The notes under the pieces are model-generated. The model made no database searches. It worked only from the letters and a program-made list of their open reading frames with translations, and had not been told where the DNA came from. This document shows positions 13,568-22,975 of a DNA stretch of 48,479 bases, one piece after another (the first letter of the stretch is position 1; every line of letters begins with the position of its first letter). Source of the DNA: Bacteroidota bacterium (GTDB taxonomy: Bacteria; Bacteroidota; Rhodothermia; Rhodothermales; Bin80); NCBI GenBank assembly GCA_026709065.1, contig JAPOTS010000025.1:1-48479 (forward strand), read 5' to 3'. The position numbers and the translations under genes are program-made.

Positions 13568-14560
13568 TTAGCTCTTTTGAAGCCAGCGTGCAACATCAAG
13601 GGCATGATAGGTGATCACACTTTTGCTACCTGCACGGCGAATACTGGTCAATATTTCTAAAACGACAGAAGCTTCATCCACATAGCCCTGTTTTGCGGCG
13701 GCTTTTACCATGGAGTATTCTCCACTCACATTATAGGCGACTAGTGGGATGTGTGGACGGTGTTGGCTGATCATATGAATCACATCTAGGTAAGCCAGTG
13801 CGGGTTTGACCATTAATAAATCCGCCCCCTCGGCTATATCTAAATCAACTTCACGCATCGCTTCAAGGCGATTTGCACTATCCATTTGATGAGTTTTGCG
13901 GTCACCAAATGCAGGGGCTCCGCCAGCGGCGTCTCGGAAGGGGCCATAGAAGGAGGAAGCATATTTGACACTATATGAAAGGATTGAAACATGCTCATGA
14001 CCTGAGGAATCAAGTTTTTCTCGAATGGCATGGACCTGATGATCCATCATCGCACTGGGAGCGACTATATCTGCTCCACTATCCGCGTGGATTTTCGCCA
14101 TCTGAGCTAATACAGGAAGCGTTTCATCATTTGAAACCACGTCATCGTGGACGATGCCACAATGTCCGTGGGAGATATAGGAACAGACGCAGACATCCGT
14201 TATGATGACCAAGTTAAGTCCCTCATTCTTGATGGCTTCAACGGTGTCTGAAATGACACCAGAAGCCGATAAAGCACGTGATGCGTGTTCATCTTTGGAT
14301 TGAGGAATCCCAAACAGCATGAGTCCACTAACCCCAGCGTCTGCTGCGCGACGGGCAATGTCTACAGCTTCCGATATCGTATGTCGGTAGACATCTGGCA
14401 TGGCATCAATTGGACCTGGATTGGAGCGGGTGACAAACACAGGATAGATCAGGTCTGCGGGACAGAGGCGCGTCTCTTGAACCATTTGACGAAGTACATC
14501 TGTCATGCGTAATCGTCTGGGGCGATGATGCTTATTCAGGTTATTCAAAATAATTCTCAA
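13568..14560 (-). CDS. hemB: Delta-aminolevulinic acid dehydratase (porphobilinogen synthase)
   Basis: HemB condenses two 5-aminolevulinate molecules to porphobilinogen. The 330-residue protein has the metal-site cysteines in TDVCVCSYISHGHCG, which indicates a zinc-type enzyme. It also has the first Schiff-base Lys region SYSVKYASSFYGPFRDAAG and the second active-site Lys in DLLMVKPALAYLDVI. The length is normal. It overlaps hemD by 20 nt, and hemQ follows 5 nt downstream. Confidence 0.97.
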   Translation of the reverse strand: MRIILNNLNKHHRPRRLRMTDVLRQMVQETRLCPADLIYPVFVTRSNPGPIDAMPDVYRHTISEAVDIARRAADAGVSGLMLFGIPQSKDEHASRALSASGVISDTVEAIKNEGLNLVIITDVCVCSYISHGHCGIVHDDVVSNDETLPVLAQMAKIHADSGADIVAPSAMMDHQVHAIREKLDSSGHEHVSILSYSVKYASSFYGPFRDAAGGAPAFGDRKTHQMDSANRLEAMREVDLDIAEGADLLMVKPALAYLDVIHMISQHRPHIPLVAYNVSGEYSMVKAAAKQGYVDEASVVLEILTSIRRAGSKSVITYHALDVARWLQKS

Positions 14561-15275
14561 TGGCTGTTACCAGCCCTTCGGAGGTATAGGTATCAGCAAT
14601 GATATCAACATTAAGTCCTTCGTCCGTTGCAACTTGGGCCGTGATTGGGCCGATACATGCGACGGTCGCCGATAAATTCAAATTAGAGGTCACTTTCATA
14701 TATCCATGAACTGTGGAACCGCTCGTAAAGGTCACAATATCTACCCCATGAGCAAGCGTAGCTAACGCTGAGTCAGAGGGTTGGTTCAGGTGGGTTTCGT
14801 AGGCCGTCACGCATGTCACCTCCGCTCCACCTTGTTGAAGGAGCTCGGCTAGGGCTGCACGCGTTTTTGATGCTCTTGGTAAGAGAATTGCTTCGCGATT
14901 GACAGGACCAAGTGATGACACCAGTGCTTCGGCAATATATTCTGAAGGGACAACATCTACAACAACATTTTTATCACGAAGTGCTGAAGCGGTTGCGGGT
15001 CCAATTGCGGCGACTTTAACAGATTTAGGCCATGGAGGAGTGACGTATTGCCAGCTATGGATGACTCCGTTGACACTGGTAAAGATAACGCGGTCAAACG
15101 ATTCAAGACGTGAGAATGCCTCTTTTAGTGGTTGAGGGTTTGATGTAGCGACAATGCGAACCGTCGGGAACTTAATGATGACCGCACCGCGAGCTTTTAG
15201 CAATTTGCAAATCTCGTCAGATTGATGGACGGGGCGCGTCACTGCAATGCGCTTACCAGAGAGGGGCTTATTCAC
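14541..15275 (-). CDS. hemD: Uroporphyrinogen III synthase
   Basis: HemD closes hydroxymethylbilane with inversion of ring D to make uroporphyrinogen III. The family is poorly conserved. Recognisable pieces are the N-terminal GKRIAVTRPVHQSDEICKLL, FDRVIFTSVNGV, VAAIGPATASAL and VDIVTFTSGSTVHGY. The 244-residue length is typical. It overlaps hemC by 8 nt and hemB by 20 nt, so position confirms the weak sequence signal. Confidence 0.93.
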   Translation of the reverse strand: MNKPLSGKRIAVTRPVHQSDEICKLLKARGAVIIKFPTVRIVATSNPQPLKEAFSRLESFDRVIFTSVNGVIHSWQYVTPPWPKSVKVAAIGPATASALRDKNVVVDVVPSEYIAEALVSSLGPVNREAILLPRASKTRAALAELLQQGGAEVTCVTAYETHLNQPSDSALATLAHGVDIVTFTSGSTVHGYMKVTSNLNLSATVACIGPITAQVATDEGLNVDIIADTYTSEGLVTAIENYFE

Positions 15276-16167
15276 GGTTCAAGAGTTTTTTTGCACCCAT
15301 CTCAATAGCTTTGTGAGCGAGTTGGTTCCCAAGCGTTACAGGATCTGAAGCCGTGTCACACACCGCGATACACTCACGGCCGTCGGTTGAATAGATCTCT
15401 CCGCGCAAACGTATTTGATTCTCATGTTGTTCTGCGTACGCAGCGATAGGAACGGAACACCCCCCTCCTGTAGAAGCGAGAAAAGTGCGCTCAGCCGCCG
15501 TTGTAGCACGGGTGAGTGGGCAATTAATACGCTCAAGAAGTCGCAGGGTTGACAGATCATTTTTACGGCATTCAACGGCCAGTGCTCCCTGTCCAGGGGC
15601 AGGAAGCATTATATTCATTGGGATCCGTTGTAAGAATTTTGTGTCAATGTTTAGTCGACTTAAACCGGCTTCTGCAAGTACAGCTGCCCCAAGTGTCTGA
15701 TTGAGTACTTTCTCAACCCGCGTATCAACATTTCCTCGGAGCAACTCAATTTTTAGATCAGGGCGCACCGATAGAAGTTGGGCAGTACGGCGCAAACTTG
15801 ATGTTCCAATGGTACTTTCGTAGGGTAATTGGTCCAGGGGTGTTCCATCCGAGGTGACTAGAACATCAAAAGCAGAGTGCCTCTTAGGGGTTGCCGCAAT
15901 CACTAACTCTGGTGCTTGTTGAGTGGGCAGATCTTTGAGAGAGTGTACCACAAAGTCAATCTGTTCATTGATGAGTGCGCGGTCTAAGGTGCTGGTAAAT
16001 AGGCCTGGATATGTGGAGGGAAGTGGTCCAGTAGTTTGGTCACCGATGCTGGAGAATACCAGGACCTGAATGTCAAGTTGAGGGTGGGATTCCCTCAATT
16101 GGTCTATGACCTCATGGGTTTGAGTTTTTGCTAAATGTGAGCGACGAGTGCCTACCCGTAATTGCAT
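15268..16167 (-). CDS. hemC: Porphobilinogen deaminase (hydroxymethylbilane synthase)
   Basis: HemC polymerises four porphobilinogens to hydroxymethylbilane on a covalent dipyrromethane cofactor. The 299-residue protein starts LRVGTRRSHLAKTQTHEV. It contains VVHSLKDLP, the Arg-rich GTSSLRRTAQLL and LLRGNVDTRVEK, and cofactor-binding Cys237 in STGGGCSVPIAAYA. It begins 38 nt after the stop of the type ISP-like enzyme and overlaps hemD by 8 nt. It probably depends on read-through from upstream or a promoter inside the restriction gene. Confidence 0.97.
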   Translation of the reverse strand: MQLRVGTRRSHLAKTQTHEVIDQLRESHPQLDIQVLVFSSIGDQTTGPLPSTYPGLFTSTLDRALINEQIDFVVHSLKDLPTQQAPELVIAATPKRHSAFDVLVTSDGTPLDQLPYESTIGTSSLRRTAQLLSVRPDLKIELLRGNVDTRVEKVLNQTLGAAVLAEAGLSRLNIDTKFLQRIPMNIMLPAPGQGALAVECRKNDLSTLRLLERINCPLTRATTAAERTFLASTGGGCSVPIAAYAEQHENQIRLRGEIYSTDGRECIAVCDTASDPVTLGNQLAHKAIEMGAKKLLNRE

Positions 16168-16205
16168 CTTGTTATTGTTTGATGCACTGCGCTACTTGGT
16201 CAACT

Positions 16206-19200
16206 TCAAGAATTTGCAGTTAACATTAGTTTTGGTGACTCGTCTGAACTTCCATGCTCAAAGTCTAGTGTATTAATTTCGTTCATCAGCCTGTCTGTTT
16301 CTGAAAGGGCGAATAAGATTCTTTGAAAATGTAAGATGTCTTCAAATTGTAAGAGGCTATTTTTCCGATCTTTAAGCCATTTTTGAGCAGGTTGATAACC
16401 ACCGATACGAAACTTCCATTCTACTGGAGAGACATTGTCAAAATACTGAGTTTCATTGATGTATACTTTAGCTTCTGAATATCGTGTCTTACGAATCACA
16501 TTATCTCCATCTATTGGATATGTGTAGGTATTTGAATTCGTAATATTGAAGTTCAATAAATGAGTTTGGCGGAGTTCTTTACCCAGTTTCACTAAGCTTA
16601 AAAAGGTGTCTATGTTTCTTGGATAAGGGATTCTAGGAAAATCTACCTTTAAGAACTCTTTGTATATCTCTCTGTATGTTGGAGAATGCAAGACCGCGTA
16701 GATATAATCAACTATATCAAGAGGTGAAAAAGTATTTGAATTGCTATCTTCTCCATCCTCCATATAGTTCAGTTCTAAATTGTCTTTTATCTGGTTAACA
16801 ATGTCTGAGTTCAGATTGGGTCTTCGCTCTTCAGATGGGGTGATCTGAGCTTGGCCTGTATCTTTGGGATATAGGTACAACGGAAATACATATGTTATCT
16901 CGCTGGTCTGATTTGACACAAAAGAACTTTCAGTTATATGATTGGTGATGAAGGCGTGAAAGTAGTGATCACCCGCTTTAAACTGTCTACATACGGTTAA
17001 ACCCACATTTTTTCCTAAAAGGAAATGATCCATTACCCTCCTTGCTGTTCTCCAGACTAATTTATCTTCAAAAAAAATATATCTGCAATCAAAAGGCCTA
17101 TATGCTAACTTTTCAATGTATTTGTTCAAGTCATGATCATTTTTAATATTGTCATACCCCTCTAAAATATTCCACCCCTTTTTATGATTAACGTGAAATT
17201 CACGATGAAGAAATTCTGCATTTCTTTTTGAATTACGAAATTTTTCAAAAAATTCAAAAAGATCGTTTCTTTGGTTTTTGATCACGAATTTATCGTGAGC
17301 GGTTGTAATTCCAGCACCATTGGTCAAGAACAAGTCTTTTAAAGAGAAGAAACGGTAATATTTCTCTTCAACTTTAAAGTCTTTAGGTCTCATGTAAAAC
17401 ATAGGGGCTACATTGGGAAGCTTATTAAAATCAATTAAAGAGATGCTGTTATCGTTCAAAAATTTATACTTAAAATCACGTTTTCCGTATAGATCATAAT
17501 GAAATATCTCCCCTAATTCGTGTTTTTTCTTTTCTCCTGTTTTCACAAATAGGTTTATAGAGACTCCTTGCCGAATATTGAAAACATTTTCATCTTTGGA
17601 TCCATCTGGAGAAATTTCTTTTTTCTTAGCATTGCCATGTAAGTCAATGATGTAGAGTTTATCATAAGTTTTTAATAAATGCCAACGCATTCCTCTGAAT
17701 GTGGGGTTGTCCAAGTATCCGTGCGGGTTAATGTAAGCCAATATCCCAGATCCTTTTTTCTCAATAAAATGTTGACCAAAACGTAAAAATTTAACATAAT
17801 CGTCATTGATCCACTTTGGATTTCTTTCATTCAATTTCAATTCTCCACCTGGTTCATTTTTGTAATCATTCATTAAGTTCGTTATCCATTTCCCTTTGTT
17901 AGAGCTTTCTCCGCTGTAAGGTGGGTTTCCTATAATGCACATGACTGGGGTATCACGTTTAATGTGATTGGCCTCATTGGCCTCATCACTTAACCAACTT
18001 GCAAAAAGGGTTCCAGTGTCGGTATGATGCTCTTCAAGGCTATTTGTGAGGAAAATCCTAAAACGGTTGCTAGAATTTCTAAGACAGCCTGTTTCAGACA
18101 AGAGTAAATCTAATTTCAGATGAGCTATTGCATAGCTTGCCATCAGGACCTCAAATCCATTCAAGCGAGGCAATAAATCGTTTTCTACATAATTACTCCA
18201 GATGCCCTGCTGTATCTCAGGCTTATTATGAATGTGCCTAATGACAGCTGCCAAAAACGTTCCAGTTCCAGTAGCCGGATCCAAAATCTGAACCCTGTGT
18301 ACAGTTTTGGTGGTTTGTGGGGAATCCGTTTCTGATAATGAGTCTTTATTTGATTCAGTTGTCTTGCTATTATTTGCGAGTCCGTGAGGTAGATCAAAAT
18401 CATTGATCAGTATATCGTCAACTGCCCTGACAATAAAATTGACTATGGGCTGTGGTGTATACCATACACCCCTAGATTTGCGTAATTCAGGGTCATATTT
18501 GCTCAGAAAAGTTTCATAAAAATAAATGATTGGGTCGTAGGACTGAGAAGATTTTCTGTGCTCTAAGAGAATTTCTTTAACATTAGAAGCAAGAAAAATT
18601 TGAGATAAATTTTCAACCACCCATTTAATTCTACTATCAATCTCAGGGCCCGCAATATACCCAAATAGCTTTCGTAAAAACGGATTGGATTTTGGTATGA
18701 GCTCGGCCGCTATCTGTCTGTTAAAATTTCCCGAATTAGGATCATTAAGTCTGGCAGCAAATAATCCATATGCAATCGTCTGAGCGTAAATATCAGCAAA
18801 TCCTTTAGGAGTAATGTCGTTGATCAGAAATTTTTTAAAGGCTATCATTTGGTCTTTCAATGTGCTATCTTCATGATTTTCTTCATCACTCAGTAATGCC
18901 GACCCAATAATCTCAGAAAGTAATCGTGCTTTACTTGCCATCAGTTCAGCTAGATGTTGTGGGCTATCAATGGTTTGACATTCGGGGGTGCAAAAATCAA
19001 GAATTAGGGATTCAAATTGAGTAAAGTTTTCAGTGATTGGCTTTATCCGATCATTCGTGATTTTGGCAATAGAAATTTTTGAAGTACAATCCCCTTCTAG
19101 GTATAAATGAAAATTGATATAGTCAGTGAATATGAGATTGCTAAGTGATTCCCTGTAACGATCAAACTGCTCTTTATTGTTTGTTGTAATTCTTTTTTCA

Positions 19201-19430
19201 AAGTCTTTATCTCCAATATTTTTAGCTTCAATGTATCCGACTGGAATTTGGTTTTTTGTCAAAATATAGTCAGGTGCGCCGCAACTTTGACGTTTAGGCT
19301 CATTGGTAACACTGACGTTGGGGAATAGACTCTCTATAAGTTGCTGTAAGTCGCCCCGGAAGGTATGCTCGGTTGAGTTTCCGAGACTATATCTTTTATT
19401 TAAGCTTTCTATATATTGATGTATGGTCAT
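16206..19430 (-). CDS. Type ISP-like single-chain restriction-modification enzyme (nuclease + N6-adenine methylase, no helicase)
   Basis: This is a 1074-residue protein. The N-terminus carries a PD-(D/E)xK-like nuclease motif: Asp54 in GAPDYIL, then Glu68-x-Lys70 in YIEAKN. A methyltransferase core follows with the SAM site ILDPATGTGTFLAAVI near residue 380 and catalytic IIGNPPYSGES near 500. The C-terminal third (LAYRPFDCRYIFF, SFVSNQTSEITYVFPLYLY, VDYIYAVLHSPTYREIYKEFLKVDFPRIPYP) matches the Type_ISP_C target-recognition region as I remember it. No helicase motifs are visible, so the enzyme resembles the short, type IIG-like relatives of LlaGI/LlaBIII. It is AT-richer than the heme genes on either side and sits between hemA and hemC, which suggests acquisition by transfer. 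The recognition sequence is unknown. Confidence 0.88.
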   Translation of the reverse strand: MTIHQYIESLNKRYSLGNSTEHTFRGDLQQLIESLFPNVSVTNEPKRQSCGAPDYILTKNQIPVGYIEAKNIGDKDFEKRITTNNKEQFDRYRESLSNLIFTDYINFHLYLEGDCTSKISIAKITNDRIKPITENFTQFESLILDFCTPECQTIDSPQHLAELMASKARLLSEIIGSALLSDEENHEDSTLKDQMIAFKKFLINDITPKGFADIYAQTIAYGLFAARLNDPNSGNFNRQIAAELIPKSNPFLRKLFGYIAGPEIDSRIKWVVENLSQIFLASNVKEILLEHRKSSQSYDPIIYFYETFLSKYDPELRKSRGVWYTPQPIVNFIVRAVDDILINDFDLPHGLANNSKTTESNKDSLSETDSPQTTKTVHRVQILDPATGTGTFLAAVIRHIHNKPEIQQGIWSNYVENDLLPRLNGFEVLMASYAIAHLKLDLLLSETGCLRNSSNRFRIFLTNSLEEHHTDTGTLFASWLSDEANEANHIKRDTPVMCIIGNPPYSGESSNKGKWITNLMNDYKNEPGGELKLNERNPKWINDDYVKFLRFGQHFIEKKGSGILAYINPHGYLDNPTFRGMRWHLLKTYDKLYIIDLHGNAKKKEISPDGSKDENVFNIRQGVSINLFVKTGEKKKHELGEIFHYDLYGKRDFKYKFLNDNSISLIDFNKLPNVAPMFYMRPKDFKVEEKYYRFFSLKDLFLTNGAGITTAHDKFVIKNQRNDLFEFFEKFRNSKRNAEFLHREFHVNHKKGWNILEGYDNIKNDHDLNKYIEKLAYRPFDCRYIFFEDKLVWRTARRVMDHFLLGKNVGLTVCRQFKAGDHYFHAFITNHITESSFVSNQTSEITYVFPLYLYPKDTGQAQITPSEERRPNLNSDIVNQIKDNLELNYMEDGEDSNSNTFSPLDIVDYIYAVLHSPTYREIYKEFLKVDFPRIPYPRNIDTFLSLVKLGKELRQTHLLNFNITNSNTYTYPIDGDNVIRKTRYSEAKVYINETQYFDNVSPVEWKFRIGGYQPAQKWLKDRKNSLLQFEDILHFQRILFALSETDRLMNEINTLDFEHGSSDESPKLMLTANS

Positions 19431-19595
19431 TAGGATATTCTAGATTCCTCACATCTTCACATTGATGTTGGGTTTACTGGATCTATAATTTATATGGAAG
19501 ATATAGTGCGTTGGTCAGCATCTAAGAAAACCCTCTATTGGCTACTGATCATTTGGTATACTGTCGCATATTTAATTAGTAATATCCATGAAATT

Positions 19596-19634
19596 GCAAG
19601 GATATACTTGGACTACGAACGTGAATATCCTTGC
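19596..19634. repeat. 10-bp perfect inverted repeat between hemA and the restriction gene
   Basis: GCAAGGATAT at 19596-19605 is repeated inverted as ATATCCTTGC at 19625-19634, around a 19-nt loop. It lies just downstream of the hemA stop (minus strand). Only a short T-rich stretch follows on that strand, so it could be a weak terminator or attenuator, an RNA-processing hairpin, or a scar of the insertion that placed the restriction gene here. Confidence 0.45.
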
Positions 19635-19651
19635 TTACAGATACATGTTCG

Positions 19652-20905
19652 TTACTTCTTTGAATCAGTTTCCTGCAAACCAAAAAGATGATGAATTGAT
19701 TCTGGAGATAGCTCATGATCTCCATATCTGAGGTGGAGCGTTGGCTCATGAAGAAGTTTATTGACCAGTGAGTTGGAAAAGGATTCAAGTTTTTTGGTCA
19801 TATCGGGGTGGAGAGGCCCGAGCTCTTCAATTATTCGATCAAATTCTGATTGTCGAATTGATTCCGCCTTTTGTCTCAATTCCGTAATGAGCGGCTCTAC
19901 AGATAGTTTCTGAAGGCGTTGGTCAAGCAGTTCAAGTTCGTTTTCAATGATGATCTCCACACTTGGGACTTCGGCTTGACGTGCAGCACGAGATTGCGCA
20001 ATATCATGATTGAGGTGATCAATGCTTAGAAGTGTCACATCGGCTAACTCTGCAAGGAATGGATCAACATCTCTGGGAACCGCCAAGTCAACCAGTAGCA
20101 GGGGGCGATGATTGCGAGACGCAATATGCTCTGGGCCAAGAATAATGTGAGGAGCATCGGTTGCACTGATTACAACATCAGCATCTGAAACCGCCTCTCT
20201 AAGTTCCTCAATTGGAACGGCTTGGGCGCAGGCATCCACAGCCAGTGCCTGTGCATGTTGATGATTACGATTGACAAATGTCAGCTGTGCTGTTGCTTTT
20301 TTCTGTAAAATCTTACTTGCCAACTGTCCCATTTTGCCAGTACCAATCACAACCACATGAAGATCATGTAGCGATCCTAATTCAACCATAATACGCTCAA
20401 TAGCAACAGAGACAATGCTGACAGAATATTTACCAAGGTCGGTGTCTTTGCGTGCCCGCTTACCAGCTTTAACAGCGGATTTGAAAATCGTACTGAGCTC
20501 TGGGCTAATCAGTGATGCAGTCTCGGAGTACTGTAAACTTTCTTGAACCTGGCCTAAGATTTGAGATTCTCCCAGAACCATTGAATCAATGCCACAGGCC
20601 ACACGCATCAGGTGTTGGGGGACTTCATGAGATTGCTTAATGTGGAAATAATGCTCTACAGGGGTGATATCAAATGATTGATTTAAGAGAGAGAGCAAAC
20701 GATCAGTTGCCGAAGATTCTCCTCGCACATGACCATAATACTCAACCCGATTACACGTAGAAAGGATAACGAGTCCATCAAGAGTTGCTTTGGCTTCAGC
20801 AAAAAGATTCTGCTTATGCTTAGGAAGAGGGGTAAGAGTTTCTCTGATCGCAACCGGTGCTGCTTTGTAATGAAGCCCAATAAGCCCTATTGAGTGATCA
20901 GTCAT
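19652..20905 (-). CDS. hemA: Glutamyl-tRNA reductase
   Basis: HemA reduces glutamyl-tRNA(Glu) to glutamate-1-semialdehyde, the first committed step of C5-pathway tetrapyrrole synthesis. The 417-residue protein has catalytic Cys51 in ILSTCNRVEYYG, the GIDSMVLGESQILGQVQ signature, an NADPH-binding domain (VVIGTGKMGQLA) and the C-terminal dimerisation helices. It is the promoter-proximal heme gene. Downstream the operon continues with the restriction enzyme and then hemC. No hemL is in the window. The long upstream gap fits the operon promoter lying there. Confidence 0.97.
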   Translation of the reverse strand: MTDHSIGLIGLHYKAAPVAIRETLTPLPKHKQNLFAEAKATLDGLVILSTCNRVEYYGHVRGESSATDRLLSLLNQSFDITPVEHYFHIKQSHEVPQHLMRVACGIDSMVLGESQILGQVQESLQYSETASLISPELSTIFKSAVKAGKRARKDTDLGKYSVSIVSVAIERIMVELGSLHDLHVVVIGTGKMGQLASKILQKKATAQLTFVNRNHQHAQALAVDACAQAVPIEELREAVSDADVVISATDAPHIILGPEHIASRNHRPLLLVDLAVPRDVDPFLAELADVTLLSIDHLNHDIAQSRAARQAEVPSVEIIIENELELLDQRLQKLSVEPLITELRQKAESIRQSEFDRIIEELGPLHPDMTKKLESFSNSLVNKLLHEPTLHLRYGDHELSPESIHHLFGLQETDSKK

Positions 20906-21724
20906 TGGGGATTAGATGACGCGTATAGAAAAAACGTGGGGAACTTATAAATACGTCAATGCAACTAATTGCGAGGTCAAATGGTCCGAAAACCATTAGT
21001 TTCTTGATTTTACCACTACTTGTATGGAATGATCAATTTTAATTTCAACAAAATCATTTTTGATGTATGATCCTTTCGTAGAATCCTTAATGTGCCATCC
21101 CTAAATTTAGACCCTCACTGGTTGATTAATATGTGGAAATAGATGCTAGCTCAGCGTATAGATGTTTAGATTTCTCAATCGTGGGTGAATCTTGTCATCC
21201 AGATACTGGTGAGTCAGTGACATTGATGATCAGGCAGGAGCTTCAATAGTGCCGTCTGGGTTGGTATCAATGCAAGCGTTATATCTTCTTTCGGATTCCC
21301 CGAATTCAGACATATAGTAACTCCAAGACCCTCACGATTACTTGGTTGATATTGGCTAAGGGAGGTGGTGGCAGTACGTTTATGGGGGCGAACAAACCTA
21401 GATTTTGTTGATTTTTATTGTATGACATCAGATGCAAATCACCAAAAAAATCTATGTGTACTGTCCTCTCAAACCGCATGTCAATCATTCAAAATTTGAA
21501 CCTTTCAGCGCTACTAAGTGTCCAATGTAGGATATCACTGATGGTGAAGTCCAGATCCATATTGATCCGTAAAAATTAATTGTGCTATATGGGATAATCG
21601 TATGGATATTGCTAGTGTATATTTATATAGAATTTAATTTTTTCTATGATTGTTTATGGTAGAAGCTCTCCCACTGTTTATAATGCTTACAATTGTATAT
21701 TAATTTTCCTGAACGATCTATCTC
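20906..21724. other. 0.8 kb intergenic region between divergent hemA and the ATPase gene
   Basis: No supported gene. It should hold the promoters of the hemA operon (leftward) and of the three-gene ATPase module (rightward). A TATAAT lies at 21679-21684, 41 nt before the ATPase start, but no -35 is at good spacing. A 60-codon minus frame at 21306-21488 resembles nothing known. The middle may be decayed sequence. Confidence 0.45.
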
Positions 21725-22975
21725 ATGAAATTAATCAGGGTGGAAATTGACCGATATAAGTGTTTTAAGAGCAATACAATTCTTGAAATTGCTCCTTTAA
21801 CCATTATTGTGGGTCGCAATAATTCTGGTAAATCAGCATTACTCCAACTTATACATTTATTGTATGGTAATATGGCAGCAACAAATGGAGATCAACGGGA
21901 ATTTCTAAAATTAAATATTGATGGAATTCGGCACGGTCGAACTTTCCGGGACCTAATAAATGGTCGGGCTTTACATGGAAATATAAATACAACTCTCGTG
22001 TTTCTCGATCGAAATAATAAAGAAACAAAACTCTCACTAACTATACAGAATACTACAACTTCATCTTTGACATCAGAATTTCACGAGCGTATTGTCAATT
22101 GGAAACTTGATTATCATGGTCAAATATTTGAGGCTTACTTAGAAAATCTAGAATTGAATTCCACTTACAATGTATCGGGTTTTGGAATTTCTGAGAATAC
22201 TTTGCCGATCCATTGGCAAGGGATATTACCGAGAACATCTACCCAACTTCCAGACTGGGTCAATGAGCAAATTGATGCCATGAAAAAGTGGAGCCAAGAT
22301 ATTCGTTACATTAAATCTCCTCGGAACTTTCAGTCATCTGCTCTTTCCATCAACGAATCACATACACGTGATCATCATCCAACTGGGGCACATGCACCAT
22401 TTATGTTGGCCAAATCAGATGATCTCAGAAATTCTGTCCAAAAATGGTATCGCAAAGCTTTTGATCTCAATCTTTATGTCAAAATGTCTGGCGAATATTT
22501 TGATCTCATGGTTGGATCAAAAAATCAAAAGAACAATGTTCTTCTTGAGTTTTCTGGCGAGGGACTTTCTCAAGTTCTTCCAATTGCTGTCACAGCGCTT
22601 ACATCTGCATCCATTCAATCTGGCATTGATATTTTTGAACATCCAGAATCCGATCTTCATCCAGCTGCCCACGCTCATGTTGCTGAATTGTTACTGGATA
22701 CTATTTTACCCAGTAACCGGCCAATTATTATTGAAACACATTCAGAGATTTTACTTCTACGTGTAAGACGTCGGATAGCTGAGAGAAGATTATTTCCAGA
22801 GAATGTGCTGATTTATTGGGTTGACATTGACTCTGAGGGAGCATCAAGTCTAACCAAGATTAAAATTAATGAGAGGGGAGCAGTCAGCACCTGGCCTCAC
22901 GGTGTATTTATTGAGGATTATGAAGAGGTCATGGCTCTACGACGTGCCGTACGGAATCTTGATGAAATCCAGTGA
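21725..22975 (+). CDS. SMC/OLD-type AAA ATPase with DUF3696-like C-terminus
   Basis: This 416-residue ATPase opens with the ABC/SMC-like fold: Walker A at residues 30-37 (GRNNSGKS), an ABC signature near 276 (SGEGLSQVLP), Walker B around 300-310 (GIDIFEHPESDLHP) and the H-loop IIETHSE near 337. The tail (WPHGVFIEDYEEVMALRRAV) resembles DUF3696. It lacks a fused nuclease, unlike OLD or GajA. Its stop overlaps the start of the TOPRIM-like gene by 4 nt (ATGA), so the two are coupled. Such ATPases paired with a nuclease or TOPRIM partner act in phage defence (PARIS, Gabija, OLD). A sensor or regulator role here is inferred. It is AT-richer than the housekeeping genes. Confidence 0.85.
   Translation: MKLIRVEIDRYKCFKSNTILEIAPLTIIVGRNNSGKSALLQLIHLLYGNMAATNGDQREFLKLNIDGIRHGRTFRDLINGRALHGNINTTLVFLDRNNKETKLSLTIQNTTTSSLTSEFHERIVNWKLDYHGQIFEAYLENLELNSTYNVSGFGISENTLPIHWQGILPRTSTQLPDWVNEQIDAMKKWSQDIRYIKSPRNFQSSALSINESHTRDHHPTGAHAPFMLAKSDDLRNSVQKWYRKAFDLNLYVKMSGEYFDLMVGSKNQKNNVLLEFSGEGLSQVLPIAVTALTSASIQSGIDIFEHPESDLHPAAHAHVAELLLDTILPSNRPIIIETHSEILLLRVRRRIAERRLFPENVLIYWVDIDSEGASSLTKIKINERGAVSTWPHGVFIEDYEEVMALRRAVRNLDEIQ

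Noticed and set aside
19494..19691. 65-codon plus-strand ORF with a hydrophobic segment between the restriction gene and hemA
   Set aside because: It overlaps the 3' end of hemA antisense, spans the inverted repeat, and has no partner or recognised family.
21306..21488. 60-codon minus-strand frame upstream of the ATPase module as a small toxin or regulator
   Set aside because: No recognisable motif, no ribosome site, and frames on both strands nearby are full of stops; it looks like non-coding or decayed sequence.
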